Shown here: positions 1 to 5,037 of the stretch, piece after piece | How positions within the stretch are numbered: the stretch's first letter is position 1 | How the letters are laid out: every line of letters begins with the position of its first letter | Source of the DNA: Bacillota bacterium | GTDB lineage: Bacteria; Bacillota; Clostridia; DSM-8532 | Assembly: GCA_023440865.1 (NCBI GenBank) | Contig: JAEXRM010000147.1 | Location: 1-6,379, forward strand | Direction: 5' to 3' | Length of the DNA: 6,379 nucleotides | The notes under the pieces: model-generated | Seen by the model: the letters and a program-made list of their open reading frames with translations, nothing else | What the model was told of the DNA's origin: nothing | Databases searched by the model: none | Made by a program: the position numbers and the translations under genes

Positions 1-93
1 CTCCTTCAGCGCCGCATAGACGCTCAGGATGATTTCACGCGCCTGATTGCGGTTGTCCTTGTCATAGTTGAACATCATGGTTTCGCCGCCCAT
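1..93 (-). CDS. ireB: IreB family regulatory phosphoprotein (UPF0297/DUF965), N-terminal part only
   Basis: The first 31 codons of a gene that runs off the left edge. The start is ATG at 93-91, preceded by a purine-rich Shine-Dalgarno sequence (GGAGAGGGGG, 108-99) five bases upstream. The visible peptide begins MGGETMMFNYDKDN and continues with REIILSVYAALKE, which matches the opening of the UPF0297 family (an ETxxF segment, then a helix ending in VYxALxEKG). In Enterococcus faecalis, IreB is a small dimeric protein phosphorylated near its N-terminus by the PASTA-domain kinase IreK, and it affects cephalosporin resistance. By my alignment Thr5 here corresponds to the conserved Thr7 of that protein, so the phosphosite seems kept. 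The full family length is about 85-90 residues, so roughly two thirds are missing. It lies 96 bp after mtaB on the same strand with no clear terminator or promoter between, so co-transcription is likely. In many Bacillota the next gene is ruvX, which cannot be checked here. Confidence 0.93.
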   Translation of the reverse strand, partial: MGGETMMFNYDKDNRNQAREIILSVYAALKE

Positions 94-189
94 ATCGTCC
101 CCCTCTCCGGCGTTTCCGTCCGGAAGCGTTGTCCTGTGCGTCCGCCAACATGGCCCGTTCGATGCACTGGCTGGATGAATACCCTTATC

Positions 190-1569
190 TTACCGCACCG
201 CGCCCCCCGATGGCAAACCCTTTTCCCCGTCCGCCATCAGGAGGGGCCGGCCTGTCAGCCTCTCTCCGTCAGGCTTTTCAAGGAGCACGTTCTGGCATGT
301 GCCGGCAAACTCGGGACCACCCGGCATCGCGACCAGCATGTAGTTGGGCGTGTACCCCTCCACGAAGCCCGGCCTGCCCGGCACCGGATGCTCGAACACC
401 ACCGGGAAGGAACGGCCGCACATCCGCTGCTGGAACTCCGTCCGCATGGTTTCCGCAAGCGCGCCCATGACTGCGGCGCGTGTGTCCCTGACCGCCTTGG
501 GCACCTGGTCGGGCCGTTCAGCCGCAGGTGTTCCCTTCCGGGGCGAATACGGGAACACATGCATCCACGCGAATCCGGCTTCCCTGCAGAAGGCCAGCGA
601 CTCCCCGAATTCCTCGTCGGTCTCGCCCGGAAAGCCCACCATCACGTCCGTCGTGACGGCCGCATCGGGAAACCTGCGGTGGATTTCCCGGAGGATGGCA
701 CGGTACGCATTGGGCGAATACCGTCGGTTCATGCGCTTGAGCACGCCCTCGGAGCCGCTTTGCAGCGACAGGTGAAAATGCGGGCAGAAGCTTCTTGTCC
801 GGGCGAGCCGGTCCAGAAAAGCCGGCGTGAGAAAGACAGGCTCGAGCGACCCCAGCCGGATGCGTTCTATCCCCGGTATCGCGTCGAGTGCCTCCATGAG
901 GTGCGCGAGCCCGTCCTGGCCGGTGTCGTCCCGGAACGATGTCAGATGGATGCCGGTCAGCACCATCTCGCTGTAGCCCTTCGCCGCCAGCCGCCCCGCC
1001 TCGGCCAGCACATCGGCGGTCCTGCGGCTGCGCAGGGGACCGCGGGCGTACGGGATGATGCAGTAGGCGCAGAAGCGGTCGCACCCGTCCTGTATCTTGA
1101 GAAAGGCGCGCGTCTGCCCATGGAGCTCGGAGATCGGCATTTCCTCGAAGCCGGACATGGCACACCGGTCCACAATATGGGCCACAGGCCTGACGTCTCC
1201 GTCTTGCGTCATCCTTCGGTCCATGCAGGCCTCGACCAGCTGCACGATGCGGTGCTTGAGATTGTTGCCCAGCACGAGGTCGACTCCGGGGATGGCCGCG
1301 GCCTCGTCGGGTGATACCTGGACATAACAGCCGACCGCCGCGACAACCGCGCCGGGGTTGAGCCTGCGCGCACGCCTGATCTGCTGGCGCGATTTCCGCT
1401 CGCCCATCCCTGTCACCGTACAGGTGTTGATGACGCAGACATCCGCCGGTTCCCCGTCCGCGGCGACACGGTATCCGGCTGCCTCGAACAGGGTGCGCAT
1501 GCCCTCGGTTTCGCTTGTGTTGACCTTGCAGCCCAGCGTGACGAACGCCACGCGGCGTTGGTGCTCCAT
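190..1569 (-). CDS. mtaB: tRNA (N6-L-threonylcarbamoyladenosine(37)-C2)-methylthiotransferase MtaB
   Basis: A radical-SAM methylthiotransferase that converts t6A37 to ms2t6A37 in ANN-decoding tRNAs, stabilising codon-anticodon pairing in the cytoplasm. The 459-residue product has the three expected parts. The N-terminal UPF0004 domain starts at VAFVTLGCKVNTSETE and supplies the auxiliary [4Fe-4S] cysteines C14, C50 and C81. The radical-SAM core has the CX3CX2C motif CDRFCAYC (C163, C167, C170) for the SAM-binding cluster. A short C-terminal TRAM-like region contains GFVEGYTPNYMLV. The LGCKVN opening and the GYTxNY segment favour MtaB over MiaB or RimO. I chose the ATG at 1569 because GGAAGGAA (1584-1577) sits seven bases upstream and homology starts immediately. 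The open frame continues to 1725 but that extension is low-complexity and unlike the family. Threonyl tRNA, encoded about 600 bp away, is a t6A-type substrate class, though the proximity may be chance. Confidence 0.97.
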   Translation of the reverse strand: MEHQRRVAFVTLGCKVNTSETEGMRTLFEAAGYRVAADGEPADVCVINTCTVTGMGERKSRQQIRRARRLNPGAVVAAVGCYVQVSPDEAAAIPGVDLVLGNNLKHRIVQLVEACMDRRMTQDGDVRPVAHIVDRCAMSGFEEMPISELHGQTRAFLKIQDGCDRFCAYCIIPYARGPLRSRRTADVLAEAGRLAAKGYSEMVLTGIHLTSFRDDTGQDGLAHLMEALDAIPGIERIRLGSLEPVFLTPAFLDRLARTRSFCPHFHLSLQSGSEGVLKRMNRRYSPNAYRAILREIHRRFPDAAVTTDVMVGFPGETDEEFGESLAFCREAGFAWMHVFPYSPRKGTPAAERPDQVPKAVRDTRAAVMGALAETMRTEFQQRMCGRSFPVVFEHPVPGRPGFVEGYTPNYMLVAMPGGPEFAGTCQNVLLEKPDGERLTGRPLLMADGEKGLPSGGAVR

Positions 1570-1576
1570 CGACCCG

Positions 1577-1584
1577 TTCCTTCC
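1577..1584 (-). promoter_or_regulatory. Ribosome binding site deciding the mtaB start
   Basis: On the minus strand this reads GGAAGGAA and lies seven bases before the ATG at 1569-1567. No comparable site precedes the in-frame upstream start possibilities, so it fixes the N-terminus at MEHQRR. Confidence 0.75.
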
Positions 1585-1606
1585 GTGAGATCCCATGCCG
1601 GCAGAA

Positions 1607-1644
1607 GATGGCTGGCTCGTCCGCGGCGGGCGGAGCCACCCATC
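1607..1644 (-). promoter_or_regulatory. Long inverted repeat in the mtaB leader
   Basis: Two 12-base arms (1607-1618 and 1633-1644) are complementary except at one position, with a 14-base GC-rich loop. On the transcript of the minus strand the hairpin would end about 37 bases before the mtaB start codon. No U-run follows it, so it is not an intrinsic terminator. It could be a leader structure affecting translation or stability. No known riboswitch core was recognised. The stretch 1570-1712 otherwise holds nothing I can name, and I found no convincing mtaB promoter; a weak CATAAT-like -10 overlaps the divergent promoter near 1735-1740. Confidence 0.45.
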
Positions 1645-1712
1645 CCCGCCTTTCCTTGGCGTGCGAGGCTGTCTGCGGGAACGATTTTTGCCCGGCCCGC
1701 AACGCGCCCCGA

Positions 1713-1741
1713 TTGACGTTTCCAAAAGCGGGCATTATGAT
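1713..1741 (+). promoter_or_regulatory. Sigma-A promoter of the HPr-like gene
   Basis: TTGACG at 1713-1718 and TATGAT at 1736-1741 are separated by exactly 17 bp, each box differing from consensus at one position. Transcription should start around 1748, giving a leader of about 44 bases. The spacing and quality suggest a strong constitutive promoter. The AT-rich patch contrasts with the GC-rich DNA on both sides. Confidence 0.85.
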
Positions 1742-1791
1742 AGTATTGTGCATGAAAGAAGGATTGAACGCAAGAAAGGCGGTATCCATAC

Positions 1792-2022
1792 ATGAAGACA
1801 TTCAACATCATGCTCAAGTCGATCAATGACGTGAAGGATTTCGTCAACATCGTCAACAAGTACGATTTCGACGTCGACCTCACCTCCGGCCGCTACATCG
1901 TCGATGCGAAGTCCATCATGGGCATTTTCAGCCTCGACCTGAGCAAGCCCATCAAGGTGGAAACCCACGCCGAGAACACCGATGCCTTCCTTGGCGAAGT
2001 CAAGCCCTTCATCGTCGACTGA
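1792..2022 (+). CDS. HPr-like phosphocarrier-fold protein without the catalytic histidine
   Basis: A 76-residue protein with the HPr fold signature. Its second half carries the phosphoserine loop as AKSIMGIFSLDLSKPI, with Ser41 at the position of HPr Ser46. The active-site loop that in true HPr reads GIHARP is replaced: residues 9-17 are KSINDVKDF, with Asn12/Asp13 where His15 should be. It therefore should not accept phosphate from enzyme I or pass it to sugar transporters. In B. subtilis the paralogue Crh also lacks His15 but keeps Ser46, which HPr kinase phosphorylates for CcpA-dependent control; by analogy (inference) this protein may be a regulatory target or binding partner. Proteins of this histidine-less type are familiar in Clostridia. 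It is monocistronic, with its own promoter and terminator, and lies divergent to mtaB. The SD is AAAGGCGG (1775-1782). The frequent AAC, ATC, TTC and AAG codons suggest high expression. I give no symbol because ptsH would imply transfer activity. Confidence 0.92.
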   Translation: MKTFNIMLKSINDVKDFVNIVNKYDFDVDLTSGRYIVDAKSIMGIFSLDLSKPIKVETHAENTDAFLGEVKPFIVD

Positions 2023-2058
2023 TCCCGGCCTCCTCATGCCAATTCGGCAGCGAAGACG

Positions 2059-2082
2059 CCCGTCCGCGATGGACGGGTTTTT
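2059..2082 (+). terminator. Intrinsic terminator of the HPr-like gene
   Basis: Arms CCCGTCC (2059-2065) and GGACGGG (2071-2077) enclose a five-base loop and are followed by five T residues (2078-2082). It starts 37 bases after the stop codon. The T-run is only on the plus-strand side, so it acts for the HPr-like transcript. Confidence 0.9.
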
Positions 2083-2131
2083 CATGTCCGCACGCAGGTC
2101 ATGAGGCGGCACAACCGCACAAGGCGGCAAG

Positions 2132-2161
2132 AAGCCCCGGAAGTCGTCTTCCGGGGCTTTT
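2132..2161 (-). terminator. Terminator downstream of tRNA-Thr, probably bidirectional
   Basis: A perfect 12-bp inverted repeat, 2132-2143 against 2148-2159, with the tetraloop TCGT. On the minus strand it begins directly after the encoded CCA end of the tRNA and ends in TTCTT, a modest U-tract. On the plus strand it ends in CTTTT, so it can also catch read-through from the HPr-like gene. It separates two converging transcription units. Confidence 0.8.
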
Positions 2162-2236
2162 GGAGCCACTTGTGGGAATCGAACCCACCACCTATTCATT
2201 ACGAATGAATTGCTCTACCGAATGAGCTAAAGTGGC
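2161..2236 (-). tRNA. tRNA-Thr (anticodon CGU)
   Basis: A complete 76-base cloverleaf including a genomically encoded CCA (complement of 2161-2163). The acceptor stem GCCACTT pairs with AAGTGGC over seven bases, with discriminator U. The D arm has GCTC/GAGC, the anticodon stem ATTCA/TGAAT is perfect, and the loop TTCGTAA places CGT at positions 34-36, reading the threonine codon ACG. The T arm is GTGGG/CCCAC with loop TTCGATT. The ACG codon should be common in this GC-rich genome, which fits a dedicated CGU isoacceptor. It stands alone with its own promoter between ftsZ and a terminator; ftsZ transcripts may read into it. No direct repeat of its 3' end was seen in the window, so nothing points to use as an integration site. 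Confidence 0.98.
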
Positions 2237-2243
2237 GAACAAG

Positions 2244-2262
2244 AGGCGGTTTCAAACCGCCT
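2244..2262 (-). promoter_or_regulatory. Palindrome at the predicted transcription start of tRNA-Thr
   Basis: A perfect inverted repeat: AGGCGGTTT at 2244-2252 and AAACCGCCT at 2254-2262 around a single central base. Transcription from the promoter next to it should begin near 2260, so the 5' leader of the tRNA precursor would be little more than this sequence. On the minus strand it is followed by TCTTGTT, which resembles a weak terminator tail. Possible roles are a late terminator of ftsZ read-through, an operator overlapping the start site, or a 5' hairpin removed by RNase P. Confidence 0.6.
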
Positions 2263-2266
2263 TCTT

Positions 2267-2295
2267 ATTATAAGCGGTGCCCTTTCGGCTGTCAA
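2267..2295 (-). promoter_or_regulatory. Perfect consensus sigma-A promoter of tRNA-Thr
   Basis: On the minus strand, TTGACA (2295-2290) and TATAAT (2272-2267) are separated by exactly 17 bp. Both hexamers are full consensus. The tRNA begins about 30 bases after the -10 box, which is usual for a strong stable-RNA promoter. Confidence 0.93.
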
Positions 2296-2376
2296 TGCCT
2301 TTTCAGTGCCTTTCCCGCTTCCGGAACCGGCTTGCGCGCGGCACGCCGTCTCACGGAATGGCGATCGCCCCCCGTC

Positions 2377-3543
2377 TCAGCGGAAGCCCTTGCGCTTGAG
2401 GAAGGTCGGGATTTCCGGGCCTTCCGGCTCATCTTCCACGACGAGCGGCTTGTGTGTGGCCGCCGGACGCCGGTCCGCCGCACCCGCATGTCCGTAGACG
2501 GGGGTGCCCGACGCGGCCGCAGACTCGCGCGTCGCAGTCTCGGCCTGGCGGGATGCCGGTGCGAGGGCGGGCCGGCGCAGGTCGATCGCCTTGTCGAAGC
2601 CGGTGGCGATGACGGTGATGACGACCTCATCGGAAAGGTTCTCATCGATGACCGCACCGAAGATGATGTTCGCTTCCGGGTCGGCGGACGCCTGGATGAT
2701 CTCCGCGGCCGTATTGACCTCCTGCATGCCCAGATCGGGTCCGCCGGTGATGTTGTAGAGCACGCCCTTCGCCCCTTCGATGGAGGTTTCGAGCAGCGGG
2801 CTGGAGATGGCCTGGCGGGCCGCGTCCTCCGCCTTGTTCTCGCCGGTGCCCCGACCGACGCCCATGTGGGCAAGGCCGGTGTCCGTCATGATGGTGCGGA
2901 CGTCCGCAAAGTCGAGGTTGATGAGGCCGGGCACGGTGATGAGGTCCGAGATGCCCTGCACGCCCTGACGGAGAATGTCGTCCGCCTGGCTGAACGCCTT
3001 CATCAGCGGCATCTTCTTGTCGGCGATGGCCAGCAGCCGCTCATTCGGAATGGTGACCAGCGTGTCGACCACGTCGCGAAGCGCCTCCACGCCGCGTTCG
3101 GCATACTGCATGCGCTTGCGGCCCTCGAAGGCGAAGGGTTTCGTGACAACGCCCACGGTGAGGATGCCGAGTTCCTTTGCGATCTGGGCGATGACCGGTG
3201 CGGCGCCGGTACCGGTGCCGCCACCCATGCCGGCGGTCACGAACACCATGTCGGCATCCTTGATCGCCATGGCGATTTCATCGCGGCTCTCGTTGGCCGC
3301 CTTCTCCCCGATCTCGGGATTGGCGCCCGCGCCAAGTCCCTTGGTCAGTTTGTCGCCGATCTGGATCTTCGTTGTGGCGTGCGAGATGTGCAACGCCTGC
3401 TTGTCGGTGTTGACGGCGATGAAGTCGATGCCGCGCAGTCCCTCCGCAATCATGCGGTTCACGGCATTGTTGCCGCCGCCGCCGACGCCGACCACCTTGA
3501 TGCGAGCGTAGTTGGTATCCATGCCATGATCAAATTCCAGCAC
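2377..3543 (-). CDS. ftsZ: Cell division protein FtsZ
   Basis: The tubulin-like GTPase that polymerises into the cytokinetic ring at midcell. The 388-residue product contains the full family pattern: GVGGGGNNAVNRM at about 19-31 (nucleotide-binding start), the tubulin signature GGGTGTG at 107-113, the T7 loop NLDFADV at 209-215 with the catalytic aspartates 211 and 214, and ISSPLLE and NITGG in the C-terminal domain. A variable, charged and Ala/Pro-rich linker of about 50 residues (roughly 327-377) leads to the conserved tail IPTFLKRKGFR, the docking site for FtsA, SepF or EzrA. The start is the GTG at 3543-3541: it gives VLEFDHGMD, matching the MLEF opening of the family, and has the SD AAAGGGGG eight bases upstream. 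The internal ATG at 3522 lacks an SD. The gene has its own predicted promoter, and ftsA is not next to it. Confidence 0.98.
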   Translation of the reverse strand: MLEFDHGMDTNYARIKVVGVGGGGNNAVNRMIAEGLRGIDFIAVNTDKQALHISHATTKIQIGDKLTKGLGAGANPEIGEKAANESRDEIAMAIKDADMVFVTAGMGGGTGTGAAPVIAQIAKELGILTVGVVTKPFAFEGRKRMQYAERGVEALRDVVDTLVTIPNERLLAIADKKMPLMKAFSQADDILRQGVQGISDLITVPGLINLDFADVRTIMTDTGLAHMGVGRGTGENKAEDAARQAISSPLLETSIEGAKGVLYNITGGPDLGMQEVNTAAEIIQASADPEANIIFGAVIDENLSDEVVITVIATGFDKAIDLRRPALAPASRQAETATRESAAASGTPVYGHAGAADRRPAATHKPLVVEDEPEGPEIPTFLKRKGFR

Positions 3544-3551
3544 GTGTGCTT

Positions 3552-3559
3552 CCCCCTTT
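3552..3559 (-). promoter_or_regulatory. Ribosome binding site deciding the GTG start of ftsZ
   Basis: Reads AAAGGGGG on the minus strand, eight bases before GTG at 3543. It supports the GTG over the in-frame ATGs at 3690 (upstream, overlapping the predicted -10 box) and 3522 (downstream, no SD). Confidence 0.8.
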
Positions 3560-3688
3560 ATGTCATCCGTGTCGCCGACGGTACGCACCGCCTGCTGCTG
3601 GTGTATCTGCCGTTTCTTCCGTGAAGCGTCCGAACCGTTCTCCCGCCTGTGTGCCGCATGGCCGCCGATACGGCCATGACCCAGATCC

Positions 3689-3716
3689 ATTCTATCAGAT
3701 TGACCCGCAAATGCAA
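3689..3716 (-). promoter_or_regulatory. Extended -10 promoter of ftsZ
   Basis: On the minus strand, TAGAAT (3694-3689) is preceded by TGA, giving the extended -10 form TGnTAnAAT. A partial -35, TTGCAT (3716-3711), lies 16 bp upstream. Transcription would begin near 3682, leaving a leader of about 140 bases in which I recognise no known regulatory RNA. With this promoter, ftsZ can be expressed apart from the murG-ftsQ-sbp unit. Confidence 0.6.
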
Positions 3717-3737
3717 GATATGGGAATCATTTTCACC

Positions 3738-3761
3738 GGGATCCCCATATATGGGATCCCC
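3738..3761. promoter_or_regulatory. Paired GGGATCCCC element upstream of the ftsZ promoter
   Basis: Two identical nine-base copies of GGGATCCCC (3738-3746 and 3753-3761) flank ATATAT. Each copy contains the eight-base palindrome GGGATCCC, and the whole forms an imperfect palindrome with one extra base. The copies are spaced 15 bp apart, and the nearer one is about 20 bp upstream of the predicted -35 box. No U-tract follows on either strand, so a DNA-binding site is more likely than a terminator. The binding factor is unknown. Confidence 0.5.
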
Positions 3762-3784
3762 TCCGCGACAAGGCCTTCCCCCGG

Positions 3785-3806
3785 CGCGGCGGCTGCGCCG
3801 TCCGCG
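3785..3806 (-). other. GC-rich hairpin after sbp, possible 3' end of the dcw transcript
   Basis: Arms CGCGGCGGC (3785-3793) and GCCG plus CCGCG (3797-3800, 3802-3806) pair over nine bases with a three-base loop and one bulged base. It lies 57 bases after the sbp stop codon. No U-run follows on the minus strand, so it is at best a factor-dependent terminator or a 3' stabiliser. The rest of the gene-free stretch 3544-3862 holds the ftsZ leader, its promoter and the paired palindrome; no ftsA or remnant of it was seen. Confidence 0.35.
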
Positions 3807-3862
3807 GGAAACGCCCACCCGTTGCGCTCACCCATGCGCCCGCCGCGCAACCGCGATCCGGA

Positions 3863-4210
3863 TCAGGATGCGCGCCGCTCCTCATACCGGTTGATCAGGT
3901 GTCGGCGCAGCACGCCCAGGTTGATGAACAGGCGGTTGCCGAAGGCGAAGATGGCCGCAAGGTACAGCTGGATGCCCAGCTTGTCGCCAATGAAGGCCAA
4001 CAGAGCCGCGAGCACGGAGTTGGCGAAAAAGCCCGAAAGGAAGATGCGGATGTCGAACCGTTTCTCCATGGAGGCGCAAACCCCGCCAAGCACCGAATCG
4101 AGCGCTGCAAGGATGGCGACGGCTGCATAAGTCGAAAGCTCCTGCGGGATGTGCATCGGAATGAGAATTCCGATCAGCAGGCCCACGATCAGGCCGAGCA
4201 TGGGTATCAT
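3863..4210 (-). CDS. sbp: Small basic membrane protein, Sbp/DUF1290 family
   Basis: A 115-residue hydrophobic protein of unknown biochemical role that in Bacillus lies between divIB and ftsA-ftsZ. Its sequence follows the family pattern closely: an N-terminal membrane segment (about 3-19), AVAILAALDSVLGG in the second (about 28-45), a segment starting FLSGFFANSVLAALLAFIGD (about 57-75), then LGIQLYLAAIFAFGNRLFINLG (about 78-99), and a basic end LRRHLINRYEERR. Three or four membrane passes are likely. The start ATG at 4210 is set by a near-perfect SD, AAGGAGGT (4224-4217), six bases upstream; the open frame extends to 4264, but those extra codons cover the SD and the hairpin. It follows ftsQ by 50 bp. 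The DUF881 genes (ylxW/ylxX) that often sit between divIB and sbp are absent. A link to division is inferred from neighbourhood only. Confidence 0.93.
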   Translation of the reverse strand: MIPMLGLIVGLLIGILIPMHIPQELSTYAAVAILAALDSVLGGVCASMEKRFDIRIFLSGFFANSVLAALLAFIGDKLGIQLYLAAIFAFGNRLFINLGVLRRHLINRYEERRAS

Positions 4211-4216
4211 GAAAGC

Positions 4217-4224
4217 ACCTCCTT
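4217..4224 (-). promoter_or_regulatory. Strong ribosome binding site of sbp
   Basis: Reads AAGGAGGT on the minus strand, the anti-SD complement, six bases before the ATG at 4210. It is much stronger than the sites of the coupled genes murG and ftsQ, in keeping with independent initiation after the 50-bp gap. Confidence 0.85.
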
Positions 4225-4234
4225 CTGTCTGTCC

Positions 4235-4261
4235 AACGGCCGTTCTCTCCGAACGGCCGTT
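4235..4261 (-). promoter_or_regulatory. Perfect inverted repeat between ftsQ and sbp
   Basis: Arms AACGGCCGTTC (4235-4245) and GAACGGCCGTT (4251-4261) pair over 11 bases around a five-base loop. Each arm contains the ten-base palindrome AACGGCCGTT, so the element is also a direct repeat. It begins at the last base of the ftsQ stop codon. No U-run follows on the minus strand, so it is not an intrinsic terminator. It may modulate read-through, protect the upstream mRNA, or bind a protein. Confidence 0.6.
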
Positions 4262-5037
4262 CATTCGGGAATGAATGCGGGGTCGCTGCCCCGCGTGAAA
4301 TCGATCATGCCCTTCTCTTGCGGCGCGATGTGCCGGAAGAAGATTTCCCCTGCGAAATCCGCCATGTATTGCAGGTCGCCGGTCGGATCGAGGCGGAGGG
4401 TGATGCGGTCATCCAGCGATACGAGCACGCGGTCCACCGCCAGCACGTCCACCCAGCGCACGAGGTCGTACAACCGGGGGGCATCCGCCTCCTTCCCGCC
4501 ACTGTGGCGGAAAGCCGCCAGCACGCGCAGACCGGTTTGCAGCAGCAGCGGATCCTCCATGTCGGGCTTGCGCCCGTTCACGTAGCCCGTGAAGCCGATG
4601 CCCCGCAGCTCCTTGCATTCCGCCGGCGCCTCTCCGCCGCGGACCGACTCGAGCACCACGCCGCTCTCGTCCAACAGCAGCGAACCACCCAGGTAGGGCA
4701 GACGGGCAAAGGGGATTCGCTCCGTGACGCGGATGCGCACGGCATGCAGGGGCAGCCAGTCGACTCGCGCGTCCGCCACCCAGGGCAGGCGCTCGATCTG
4801 CCGTTCCGCGCGGCGCAGGTTGGTCTCCGGCCACTCGTTCCGCCGCCAGCCGACCGGCAGGAACGGATGCGCGCCGACAGACAATCCCGACGCTTCAAGC
4901 ACCTGGGCGGTCGTGACACGCGACTGCCCTGTCACATCCAGCGTCCGCACCGCAAGCAGCGGAGACCAGGCCAGCACGGCGATCACCGCGCCCAATGGCA
5001 GCACCGCCAGCAGCAGCACCCTTCGCAGACGCTTCAC
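4261..5037 (-). CDS. ftsQ: Cell division protein FtsQ/DivIB
   Basis: A 258-residue bitopic membrane protein that links with FtsL/DivIC and FtsB in the divisome. The layout is that of the family: a short basic cytoplasmic start (MKRLRR), one hydrophobic membrane segment (about 7-29), then an extracytoplasmic POTRA domain (about 29-107) with VRTLDVTGQSRVTTAQVLEASGL and ending in LPWVADARVDWLPLHAVRIRVTER, followed by the FtsQ/DivIB beta domain (LPYLGGSLLLDESGVVLES onward). The cytoplasmic part is very short, as in many Gram-positive forms. The start is GTG at 5037-5035, overlapping the murG stop as GTGA, which suggests translational coupling; the SD is weak (GAGG about ten bases upstream). In B. 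subtilis, murB separates murG from divIB; it is absent here. The divIB name is equally valid. Confidence 0.93.
   Translation of the reverse strand: MKRLRRVLLLAVLPLGAVIAVLAWSPLLAVRTLDVTGQSRVTTAQVLEASGLSVGAHPFLPVGWRRNEWPETNLRRAERQIERLPWVADARVDWLPLHAVRIRVTERIPFARLPYLGGSLLLDESGVVLESVRGGEAPAECKELRGIGFTGYVNGRKPDMEDPLLLQTGLRVLAAFRHSGGKEADAPRLYDLVRWVDVLAVDRVLVSLDDRITLRLDPTGDLQYMADFAGEIFFRHIAPQEKGMIDFTRGSDPAFIPE

Noticed and set aside
136..1314. A 392-codon open frame on the plus strand opposite mtaB
   Set aside because: The minus strand has a full MtaB with all cluster cysteines. The plus frame is a GC-driven shadow with no family pattern and no ribosome binding site.
1570..1725. N-terminal extension of mtaB to 1725
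   Set aside because: The added residues are low-complexity and basic, unlike the family. The ATG at 1569 has a good SD and starts exactly where homology starts.
2161..2236. tRNA-Thr as an integration (att) site for a mobile element
   Set aside because: No integrase, no repeat of the tRNA 3' end and no foreign-looking genes are present in the window.
2332..3624. A 430-codon open frame on the plus strand opposite ftsZ
   Set aside because: It mirrors the ftsZ codons (high GC at third positions keeps the antisense frame open). Its sequence resembles no protein family I know, and FtsZ is unmistakable on the other strand.
3544..3690. N-terminal extension of ftsZ to the ATG at 3690
   Set aside because: The ATG overlaps the predicted -10 box, the extra 49 residues are unlike any FtsZ, and the GTG at 3543 has a strong SD and restores the normal LEF opening.
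3738..3761. The GGGATCCCC pair as an intrinsic terminator of the murG-ftsQ-sbp unit
   Set aside because: The sequence following it on the minus strand is GGTGAAAATG, with no U-run, and a BamHI-like palindrome pair is better read as a DNA site.
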